Source: Neckera pumila
Lineage: Eukaryota; Streptophyta; Bryopsida; Hypnales; Neckeraceae
DNA: 64,000 nucleotides
Direction of reading: 5' to 3'
Assembly: GCA_963969595.1 (NCBI GenBank)
Contig: OZ018409.1
Location: 20,306,975 to 20,370,974 of the forward strand
The position numbers and the translations under genes were made by a program. How positions within the stretch are numbered: the first letter of the stretch is position 1; the number at the start of each line of letters is the position of its first letter. The notes below the pieces were generated by a model. That model saw only the letters and a list, made by a program, of their open reading frames with translations. It ran no database searches and had not been told where the DNA came from. Shown here piece after piece: positions 12,601-23,400 of this stretch.

Positions 12601-15600
12601 ATGTCTACGAAGAATGCAGCTTGCATTTAAGGATGAAGTGAAAAAATCTGTGTTTTCAAAACCAAGAAAATACAAAGCAATGCATGAGGCAGCAAGGAAA
12701 TTACCTGATCTTGCTTGACAACAGCAATGCCTTTCTTCATCAGAGTGCGAAGGTAAATATCAATTTTATGGTAAGGAACTCCCGCCATGGGCACCTTCCG
12801 TTCCAGCATCTGCCACGAAAGGGCACATGACCAGTTTAGACATAAAATTACTGGTGAGCGGTGGTCACAGCAGCATAAGATCAGCCACAGCATGCAAGGC
12901 TATCACGAAAATTGCAAAAGTTTGCATACAGCTATGAATATGGAATACAAGATGCTTCTCCCAAACATGCTGAATATCAAGCACCACCTTGACTGCCACA
13001 AAAAGCCCTGCACTCTGAGCCATTCGATATTCGATTGTAAATTCCAAAAATTGAGAGCACAAAGACAGTAATGATTCACATAACGATGAGACGATCAACT
13101 TCGTACCTTCCCTCCATCCACGCCCGACAATCGAATGTTACAAGCATGCGCCAAAATTCCTGCATCTTCAAAAAATGCCTGCAGATATAATCCTTCGGTA
13201 AAGACTGAGAAGTGGCATACCTATTGCAGGATTAAAACACGCCAAACCGAATAAGCTCTACTTATATGCAACCCACTGTTAGAAAATTTCGAGTACCTCA
13301 TAAAAATCCCCGACCCTTGAGAGCAGAAGGAATTTCGGTCTTTGCCGTTTTGTCTCCACATACTGTTTCATCATGGGACTCAGAAGAGACAGATTAACAG
13401 AACTCGTAAGCAACTGTTCCGGTGTAACTATCTGCTTCTGTTCCTCAACAGTTTGTAAAGAGCCATTTAATTCCTGGTCTATAGCTGGTTGAACAGGTTG
13501 TATGCTTTGTCTAATATTAACTGTAGCCTCAGCAAAGAATAGGTGCTCCTCAGAGTCAGCCACAGTATGCGCTATATTCCGTGTAGCTGTTGTCTGTACG
13601 TCACCTGTCCCTCGCCTCCTACCTCTCTTTTTACTCATCAATGTACCGCCAATATTCAAAGGCTGAAGCATTCCATCCCCTACAGCTGGGGTCAAAGGCC
13701 TACTCTGCCGAGCTAATTCCGAACCCTCTAGGTCTCCATTTTTCATCAAATCTTCCATGCGACTAACTTCGCTAGGAAGCAGACTACTAAACCTCAGTTC
13801 TTCATCACATTTACTAGGTAACAAGCTAGAGATTGAGGATTCTTCTGAAAGTGATTCTTGCAAGTCATCTAATGTCGACATGTCTCCAGGAACAAGAGGA
13901 CTAGTCATGGCAGAGTCCTTTTCGAGCTGATTAATAATGGAGGGTACCAATGTACTTGTAGCCATACTTTCTTCATTGCCCAGGACTAAACCCAAAGCAT
14001 CTTCAAATTCAAATACTTTATTGTCTTGTGCATTATCCAAAACAAACTTGTCTTCCCAGGAGGACATAGTTGCAGTTTTCGGAGCAGAAGGTTCCCTTGA
14101 CAATTCTAAAAGATCTTCAACAGCAGTGGCGGGGAAGGGCGCTTCAGTGACATTGACTGCCTCTACATCTGATTGGATAACCCCAAGAAGAACATCTTCA
14201 GCCCCGGTAGTCAAGCCCGCATTCGACAAGTCCTCAGAATGACTAGGATGTCCATCTCCTAGTGACTGAGCAGCAGAAGCAGGAAGGGGTATTATTAACC
14301 TCTCATCCTCCTTCAAAACCGGTTGATGAGTTTCCTCCGAACAAGCAGAAGAATTCTTGTTCATAAGGCCTCTGCTGAGAGACACCATGCTTGCAGAAGA
14401 GTCCCAAAGCTCTTCAGTCTCGAAGTATGATGAACTGGCTTTTTCAGCTTCAAAGTCCTGTCCTTGGCCAGATCGCTCTGACAGAGTGTCCAACTTGCTA
14501 TCTAATTGTATATCTACGTTCCGTTCATAAATTCTAAGCTCCGACAGAGATTGCTCTATGAGGGTCTCGTCTAATTCTTTTGATAGAGATGTGTACCTGT
14601 CATTATTTTCTCGTAAGAGAAGGCCTGGTTTCAGCTCTATATCACTCGCTTTAAAAGCTTGATCCAGAAGCTCACAAACAGGCATCTCAAGGTCCATTAA
14701 CAATTTTCCGAACACGCTGGCTAGCATATCCACATCCACACCCGCACGATGAGCATCCTTAAGGCGTGGTAGATTGTAGCAATCATAGTACAGATATTGC
14801 AGATTATATAATTTCGTCTTTCCTGCAGAGAAAGTACGTAAGAATAGGATGGCAACAGAATGATAAGTCCATTGAGCGAAGAAGTGTATACGATATGGTA
14901 AGCAGCCCACATACACAAAAATTGCACGACCGGCATATTTCTACAAACAATCAAACAGACGCAACCATCGAATTTGCTCAAATCTTAATCTTAACGAGCT
15001 ACAATAGGCAAAGCACCAGAGTGAAAGTTCATCGTACCAAATCTCTTCTTCAGCATTATCTTGGCGAGGTCAATAGTGTCCAGGAAATACCAATGAGCAG
15101 GAATTTCCATGGAGCATTCATAGCACTCCTTCATAATAAATGGCACGTCGAATCTTTTCCCGTTGTGAGCAACTAAGATAACTCTCTCGTCTCCCTTTCG
15201 CCGACCCTCAACAAAGTCGACAAACGCAGTCATAACTTCTGTCCAGCTGCCATGCAAAGGTCACTTGACTTGACGGCCTTCATAATTTCTAAAGTATATT
15301 TGTAACCAAATAAGTTCATTGAACGGCATTCAAAAAATCAACCTTGAAAGTAAAACAAAGCAAGGACTACTGCAACAATATTCTAGACGCACTAACAGCA
15401 TCATACCATGTACAAAGAATACCTTGGAATGTCATCCCGATTTACCATTTCAGAGGTAATCTTGTGAACAGCTGTGGATGCCAATGGCACGGGTTGAGAT
15501 GGATTCACCAAAGTCTCCAGTGTACTGCGGTCTCCTCCAGCAAGATCCCGACATGCCAGCTCCACGATCTTACTCCCAGAACTTAGAAACCCTGTTGTTT

Positions 15601-16557
15601 CTATGTCAAACACTATGATTGTTGGATCAGCTTGCGATTCGATTGGTACCTTCTGTTCTCCCTCGTTGAAGGACCCTTCTTTTAACTCTTCAAAACTTAA
15701 GTCAGATACAGAAGCTCTTTCACTAGCACACTCTGCCTCCTCTGATAAACTTCCAGTAGGGGCAATTGTTCCTTCCCAGACAATCTCCTCTGCAAAATCG
15801 GACGTCAAAGCTACTTTCGATGATCCATCTTCTTCAACAGAGGCTTGATCACGTGATGGAGCCACGCATTCTGCCAAAGATCCTGAATTTTGAATCTTCA
15901 CTATGCTTCGTGAGTTTAATTCCCGCACGAGGGAACTACATCCGGCTAAACTAGGCCAACCATGAAAGGAGTATGGCCGCAGATGTTTCATATGTACATT
16001 TCTGGTATCAATAAAATAACGGAAACCTAAACGAGATTTACTTTCCACTTTTCTGTTCACTGCATCGAGGTTTACTCTGCTACTCCTGCCTCCAACTCTG
16101 TGAAACCTGCGCCAAGAGTCATAAAAGAATTAGAAACACAGCATTTCAAAGAATATACATAAAGGCACTAAGGTGATAGAACCTGCCCTAATCTAAGATC
16201 TAAATCGATACAAAGGCTCATTAATTCCATAACTTACCTCAAATGGTGCCTTGACAAGGAATAAAACCCTAAAGAGGGTCGATCACTATATCCCGGACTG
16301 ATGCCGCAAAATCCTAACTTTCTACCAGTTTCCACGCATGGTATAGGTCCTAAACGCTCCAAGACGCAAGGCATTGTAGACAACTTCGTTGTCGGTTTAA
16401 TTCTTCCTGGCGCTCGCAGGGAAGTGTCGAATTCGCCTTTTATCGAGCTTCCATCAACCTTGCCCGAGCGCTTCCCAGCCAGCCCTGTGTGTCTGAAAGC
16501 TGTCATGCTCCCGAAAACAGAAGCCCGTCGATGCAGAACTGGCCATCGTTGGCTCAT
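6669..16557 (-). CDS. Organelle-type MutS fused to an N-terminal DEDDh exonuclease
   Basis: Predicted 1963-aa mismatch-recognition ATPase joined to a 3'-5' exonuclease. Exons: 16557-16238, 16106-15423, 15246-15038, 14822-13297, 13178-13107, 12809-12705, 12511-12328, 12104-12013, 11672-11559, 11211-11120, 10564-10450, 10324-10169, 9888-9779, 9479-9341, 9180-9013, 8754-8463, 8182-6669; total 5892 nt, all phases agree. The ATG follows an in-frame TGA. Residues 1-110 are Arg/Ser-rich, like a transit peptide. Exonuclease, about 268-440: FDIETTG (D274, E276), HNGKRFD (D368), HRAGVD (H429, D434). Residues 450-885 are an acidic, Ser-rich linker. MutS, about 890-1740: GDFYE (F911, E913), connector, lever and clamp, GPNASGKS 1554-1561, LLDEVGRGTSS (D1633, E1634), STHYHD (H1668). 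The 220-residue tail is acidic and has no GIY-YIG domain, unlike plant MSH1. The MutS part resembles cyanobacterial MutS1, so plastid ancestry is inferred. Targeting is predicted only. Confidence 0.9.
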
Positions 16558-18092
16558 CCTGCCCGCTCATCGTCTCTACTCATAGTCGATCAGCTGCGCT
16601 CACAATGAACTCCACAATATTCAAACATAACTCAAAGAATTTGTTCAACTATGCATTATCCCCTTCAAATCCATATGATAAATAAGAGCATACTTGAACT
16701 TAGCCCCACACAAACATGACCTAATACACAATAAAGAAGATGACAAATACAGAATAAAAAGTAAAATCAGAAGGACGCATTCCTTAACGCGGAATGGCGA
16801 ATATCGACAATTTGACCACAACTGGCTAGAAAGGAACGCAGCTCATACACCTAAATACTGTAGATTACGAAACTAGAAACTACAATGTGACCTCATAGAC
16901 TTGCACTCAAACAAATCTGGTAATAATTAACACAACTGATATCGAGTGCCAAAATACTTTGCACAGAGAATTCTCGGTTTCTACTGGACTATGCTCCTCG
17001 ATTAAGATTAAGAACAATGCCCCAGAGTCGAACTGATAAGTAGGCAGAATGTCAAATTGGAACGAATTCTACCTCGAGCGGACGTACAGTCTCCTCTCAA
17101 GAAAGGATCTCGCCATCTACTAAATCTATAAAGGACTAAACCATTCAAAGAATCTCACCAGCCTACGAACCTCAATAGTGTAGATGACGAAATAGAACTA
17201 CAGAGCGGGATTTCATAGGCTTACAAAAGCTGGTAATAAGAAACACAAATGATTTCAGGTACCACAACAACCTGCCCCCGAGAGTTTCAGCTTCTACTAA
17301 ACTACGCTCTTCAATTAAGATTGACAATGCACCAGCGTCGACGTGATAAACAGGTAAAACAGAGTGCAAATGCAAATGCACGTTATAATACCTCAAACCA
17401 GCGTAAAATCTCTCGCCAATCCAAAAATTTACAAATAACGACAAGACTTAACCAAGAATCTCACCGCACAAACTCGGTCAATCAAAACCGCCCTTCAACC
17501 GCACACGCTCAACCCTAAGCGAACAAATTCAGCTCCACAAATTTAGCTCCACATATTGAGGTCCGCAAGAGAAGCTACGAACGCGAAAGCGATAGCGTAA
17601 GTGCGGAGCAGCTGATAAGGTTTGCAAGCACACGCGACCTAATTCCCGTAGTCAGTGGAGGACAAGCAAAAATGTGATTGAGCTTGAAGAAAGAGCTTGA
17701 CAGTGTGAATGAGCTCGACAGTGGAGAGACAGTGCCGTGCCCGGTGCAAAAATTTTGGGGCCTGCCCGACCCTGAAATATCGGACCGTTGTCTTCCCCGA
17801 CTCAAACCTTAGGGTCTTTCTCCATTTGCTTCTATATCGTCGTTCTAAGCTTTCCGTGCGGTGTTTTCTCGTGCGCTTCTCGCGTTGTCGCGTTGTTCCT
17901 GAGCCAGAGGTTCGATTGCACATTGTTATGCGGGATGGCAGGCCGCAATCGTTTGGCGGAATGAGTTTGCACTTTGATACTGCGAGGGCGTTGTGAGGGG
18001 GGAGGGGTAAAAGGCGGAAGCGGAGATCGGAAGGGTTTTGGTAGGGGTGGGGGCGGGGGAGGGTAATCAGCCCGGTGGGAAGACATATGGTC
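16558..18092. promoter_or_regulatory. Divergent intergenic region between the fusion gene and the ubiquitin protease
   Basis: The two genes diverge from this 1.5-kb spacer, which must hold both promoters and 5' UTRs. It contains a degenerate tandem duplication: about 16860-17150 matches about 17181-17465 (period near 321 bp), sharing GATTAAGATT, CTGGTAATAA and AAAGAATCTCACC/CCAAGAATCTCACC tracts. The stretch 17990-18070 is G-rich. I could not assign a TATA box with confidence. Confidence 0.5.
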
Positions 18093-20234
18093 ATGGGAAG
18101 TTCGGGTTCGAAGCTGGAGAAGGCATTGGGCGACCAATTTCCAGAGGGGGAACGCTACTTTGGTCTGGAGAATTTCGGCAACACGTGCTATTGCAATAGT
18201 GTTTTACAGGTATCCATCGCTTGGTTTTTCTTCAGGGTTTTATAGCCGGTGTTCGCTTTTCCGATGTCCGATGTTCCGTCGATGTGCGCCGATGGTGTAT
18301 TGCTACCCTCGGGTTTCAATCCCTAAATGAGTACTCTGTCGGCAGGAGTGTCTGTGTGTTTCGCCTAATCAATTCTACTTTCTTATTGTTTGTAGGCTCT
18401 CTACTTCTGTGTACCATTTAGGGATCAATTGTTGGAGTACTGCGGTCAGAATAAAAGTGTTGCCGAAACAGAGGAGAATCTTTTGACCTGTTTGTCCGAA
18501 CTATTTACGCAGGTAAGCGACAACTTGGTAACCTGCTTGTCGTTAGGTTTTTGTATCAGCTTTGCGGGTGTTCTATAGAGAGGGATCTTCCACTTTTAAT
18601 TCATTTCTAACCCCCGTCTTTTAGGTTTTCCGTTTGCTTTTTGTATTTCTGCATGACAAATTGAAGTAGTAGCGCGTTTCATAGTTTAACTATGGTACGA
18701 ATTATTGTGCGTAGATTAATTCTCAGAAGAAGAAGACGGGTGTAATTGCCCCAAAGCGTTTTGTCCAAAGGGTTAAGAAGCAGAATGAGCTTTTCCGGAG
18801 TTACATGCATCAGGTGATTACAACCGCGCCTTATTCAATCTTGTTTAATTCTCCTGTCTGCATGCATGAAATTCTCATTGTCTATATCTAAATGCTTTTT
18901 GGTAAGGATGTCCGATTTGTCAGTACAGCATGCAGCTCTAAAACCCCTGTTCCTGTTTGGACAGGATGCCCACGAGTTTCTGAACTTTCTCCTGAATGAG
19001 CTGGTCGACATTCTTGAAAAGGAGGCGAAAGCAGTCAAGTCTGATTCAGGCCCTCAGTCTTCTCCTGAAAAAGTGTCTAATGGGTCGATCAATGGATTGG
19101 CAAACGGGAACCATAAGGCACCGGTTGTTACCTGGGTGCACAAGATCTTTCAGGTATGATTCCTAATTTTATCTATTAGTAGGACCAATGCTCTGGACTT
19201 GGACAATGATCTGACGTTTCTAGGGAAATGTACTAGTAGACCCTCCCCTTGTGTCCCGTTTTCTGAGAGGTCTCTGTCCATTTTGTGCAGGGCACTTTGA
19301 CAAATGAAACCAGATGTTTGCGATGTGAAACTATCACTGCCCGTGATGAGACCTTCTTAGATCTCAGCCTCGATATTGAGCAGAACAGCTCTATCACTAG
19401 TTGCCTCCGCAATTTCAGTTCGACGGAAACATTGAACGCTGAAGACAAGTTCTTTTGTGACAAATGTTGCAGGTGGGTTTGCTACTGACTGTCCCATGCT
19501 GAGGTCTTGAACATGGTGTTTTTTCGTAGTAATGCACTTGTTTCCTAAGATCATTACACCAGCGTACGAGTGGATGACCTGTTTTCATCAGAGATTACTG
19601 AGGGCTTTTAGCTGTTCACACTGAAACAGAATGAAGCATATGAGGCAGAGTTTCGTTTTAGAACGGGTATTTTTGTTTATTACCGTCTTATTATTATTTG
19701 ACAAGTGAATTGATCATGCCCCACCATTAACAAGGACAAATGCAAGTCTAGAATTGTCGATCGTTTATCATATTATGTCTCTGTAAGTGATTGAAATAGT
19801 GACATCAAAGTTCTTTTCTTATCAGTTTGCAGGAGGCTCAAAAGAGGATGAAGATTAAGTCACCACCTCGCATTCTTGCGCTACACCTCAAGCGGTTCAA
19901 GTACATTGAGCAGTTGGGTCGTTACAAGAAGTTGTCTTACCGTGTAGTGTTCCCGCTGGAACTGAAGCTCTGTAACACAACTGATGATGCACCTGGCTCG
20001 GAGGCAGAGTACTCGTTATTTGCTGTGGTGGTGCATGTTGGGAGTGGCCCAAATCATGGTCACTATGTGAGTCTGGTGAAGAGCCATAACCACTGGCTGT
20101 TTTTCGACGATGAGAACGTTGAGATTATTGACGAGTCAGTCGTACAGACATTTTTTGGGTCCACTCAAGAATATTCTAACAACACCGACCATGGCTACAT
20201 TCTCTTTTACGAGAGCTTGGAGCAGAAGAACTAA
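18093..20234 (+). CDS. UBP3/4-like: Ubiquitin carboxyl-terminal hydrolase, UBP3/UBP4 (USP12/USP46) family
   Basis: Cysteine protease that removes ubiquitin from proteins. Exons: 18093-18209, 18396-18512, 18715-18813, 18965-19153, 19291-19472, 19826-20234; total 1113 nt, 370 aa, almost the length of Arabidopsis UBP3. The N-terminus [20 protein letters not shown] is nearly identical to UBP3/UBP4; Gly2 makes N-myristoylation possible. An ATG two codons upstream (18087) is the alternative start, but the family begins at MG. Catalytic Cys32 sits in [12 protein letters not shown]; the His box is NHGHYVSL and the Asp region [11 protein letters not shown] CxxC pair (CLRC in exon 5, CDKC at the end of exon 5) forms the zinc site of this clade. 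The exon 5/6 join gives CDKCCS followed by [11 protein letters not shown]. Plant members are nuclear and act in pollen development; that role is family knowledge only. No defects seen. Confidence 0.95.
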
Positions 20235-20403
20235 CATCCGGAACCTAACAAAACTTAGTTCCTTCTCAAGGAAATCTTGCTATCGGCCACTTCTTCCCTT
20301 GTGCAGGGCAGGGGATGCGTAGTAATGGTAGCAGGTACGTGACAGGGGTTGCGAAGGAATGTGCGGGACGAATTGTGCTCGTGGAGTTTTTACTTTGTAG
20401 AGT

Positions 20404-20430
20404 TGATGATGATGATGATGATGATGATGG
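20404..20430 (+). repeat. (GAT)n microsatellite
   Basis: About eight consecutive GAT/ATG units, 170 bp downstream of the ubiquitin-protease stop and probably inside its 3' UTR. On the opposite strand it makes a spurious His-run frame that I do not consider a gene. Confidence 0.85.
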
Positions 20431-23400
20431 TGAAGAGCGTAATTTGGGAGTGTTGTAGTGTCCAATCGTTGTGGTAGGCAATGGTTCATGTCTCCTCTCA
20501 GACGCACTGATTCACAAGCAAGTGAAAGTGCTACAGGTGTAGTAATAGGTGGAGCAACTCGGACCCTCTTGTTGCTGTACACACTGCGACAGACGACAAC
20601 AACCGTCACGAGAACAATCTCTATCATAGCTTGTGTTAAATTGTAGGAGTTGCTTTCTGTAAATGTTAGAGGACCCTTGCCTGGATGGGTCTTGGATTAT
20701 TGACTTTATTATCATTCTGTTTAGAAATTTACATCCGCGTATGTGGCCCTCATTCATGCTTGTTCTTTTGATCATCAAAGTCTAGCTCCTTGGAGATGCT
20801 GTTCGGAATATACTTGCGGTGCTTTTGCGGCAATCGAGCTTGGAAGCATCCTCTGCAGTCTCAGTACTGACAACCCCTAATTGGTGGTACACAGAGATTC
20901 TCGAAACTGAACTGACATTCCCTGATTAGTGGTATACAATGACTCACGAAACTGACATGAGTGTTCTGGACATTTGTACTCACAAAGCCATAGCACAAGA
21001 ATGAATGAAGGAAAAGTGTGAATAGAGAAGTTGTAATATGTGAGGTACTCCACACTTCTACAAAAATTTGAAGCAAAATGTAATCCTAGTCTAGAAGTTA
21101 ATGAATTGCAAAATCTGCAACTTGCAACTCAAATTTGGCCTTTGTTTTTAAAAGTGTTGCAAACAAATTTTAAAATTTCTTTCTCAGTAGTACAAAATTA
21201 GTCACATACCTTGGCATGTCTTTATACATTCTATAACACCCACCTTCAGTGAAATTTTCAAAAATTAACTTTTTTACATTTGAAAATTATTTAGAACTTT
21301 GAAAATGCATTTGGTACTTGTATAAATGGAATTTGAGGACTTTTGATTGACTAATGGAATAGGATATTCTTGGAAATCTTAAAGAATCTATGAATTGTCT
21401 AAAAGCCATTGCTTGATTTGAAATTGCAATGTTTTTGATATAAATGTCATATTGAAAAAACTTTAATAATTTGTTAAATATATTATGTTTTTCAATCATG
21501 TACCCACTTTTCACTATTGAAATTCAGTAATGATGTTAGTGTTCAAAAATGACAATTCCCTTGACACATTGGATTGTATCTAATGAAAATAATTACAAAC
21601 AATAAAACATTGACAAATCTTTCTAGAACATGGATAAAGAAGAATTAAACAAGACTTTCTTCTCCTAGCAACAATATATGTTTCAAGTCATGCTATCAAA
21701 ATGGCAGCAATCAATACCAATTGTTACATATGGACAAGTAGAAAATGCAATGTCAAGGAAAACTACGAGTCACTAACTAGTGCACCCAACATTTCAGTTC
21801 CATCAACTATTAAAACATCAAATTTAGTTTGAAACAAGCAAATTTTTGCAACCTCAGATTTTATTTTACAAAAGGATTAGTTTATTTATACATTATTTAT
21901 AATATACATGGTAAGAATATTATAGGTGGTTTAGAAAAACGTCATCTCAAATCCCTTGATATTTTGACTTTCCACCAATAATAAGTTGTCAAGTTAGAAA
22001 ATACTTAAATCCACCACTTTTTTTCCTATGAATAGTTTCTATTAATAGCTTGGTAAAATTTTGATATTTTATGGTTGCCAAATGATAGTTGATTTCAAGC
22101 ACTAATTAAAGAACACATCATTTGTATCCCCTATGCAAAAACTATGAAGAATGCATCACTTACATACTTGTGTGTTTGTAAAAATTATTGTTAATATTTC
22201 ATTTAATTAGAAAACAGATAGTGCTATGAAATCTAATGAAAGATTAAAACTTTGCTCACAAAAGTTTTAGAGCACAAAGTATCTTTACAACATCCATGGT
22301 CTATTTATAGACAATCAAATACAGCATTCTAAAATTGGATGTATATATATATAGACTCATTTGTTTTAGCACATATTTAAAAATTTGTTTACCTTCCTTT
22401 TGCTTCTAAAGTAACTTGAATTTTGAATAGGCTTGCTAGCATGCAACTTTACATTCATCTACAGTTATATAGAAGCCTAAGCTTCTTGCATATGGTTCTA
22501 TAATTCATGAGGTTCTTTAGGACAATAGAATACACATTCAATTGCCATTTGAGGTTAGTCTACACATGTTTAATGATTAAAGTCCAGTGATTGTATAGGC
22601 TACTCTATAATGGAATATTGTTGCTTTGAGAACCATTTCTAAATAATTTTCATTGTGTGTGAAGGCACATTATCTAGCTAAAAAATACTCCAATCAAAGA
22701 TCAAAGTCATCAAAGTGCTAAACAATTTCCCTTGCAACAACTCAAGATAACCTAAGGCATTGAGTGTCCTCTCAATCTTGCAAACTCTTGTTGTTATACA
22801 ATGCTAAAGCATCAATGAATCTCCGCCATATTTCCTGTTTCAATTCAGATTGGATGATTCTTTTTATCACTAATCCAACACCAATCCAAATCATTAGAGT
22901 TGAAATGATTGATCCTTGTTTCATCACTAAAAAACAAACCTCTCTTAGTCAATTTTTGTCCAATCTTTGTGCAAATGAGCAAATTCTAATTTTGCTTTCA
23001 CATTTTTGGTAGACAAAGCCAACTTAGAAGTCTTATTAAATGAACCTAAGCTTGCTTCTTTCAATGTGTTTCTCATTGTTTCAATAGAGAACTCAATTTC
23101 CAGTGCGCTCTTCAATTTTCCTGTTGATTCACTCAATGTCGTAGGTTATCTTGTTATATTGCACTATTGATCCTATTTACAATAACCAAATGCGCTACAT
23201 ACTACTTCTCCCAATATGTTAAAGTTTGTAGACTCCTTGCTCATTGCATGGCAATATTTTCACAATATCTTCTTAATCCTATTCATATTAAATTATGACA
23301 ATCCAACAGCTTATGATAGTTCTCACTACTTAGGTATGAGCTTCTTCAATATTTGAGAAATCATGCTCAACTCTTTTTTAGACAAAATCTTCCTTATCGT

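Noticed and set aside
13937..14242. 101-codon plus-strand frame
   Set aside because: It lies antisense inside the long exon 4 of the exonuclease-MutS gene, whose reading frame is well supported.
16055..16062. Possible separate start for the exonuclease part at a GTG (VNRKVES)
   Set aside because: The frame joins exon 1 cleanly through a good acceptor at 16106 with matching phase, and plant nuclear genes do not use GTG starts as a rule.
20280..20627. Minus frame with a poly-His run
   Set aside because: The His run is the translated (GAT)n microsatellite downstream of the ubiquitin protease, not a metal-binding protein.
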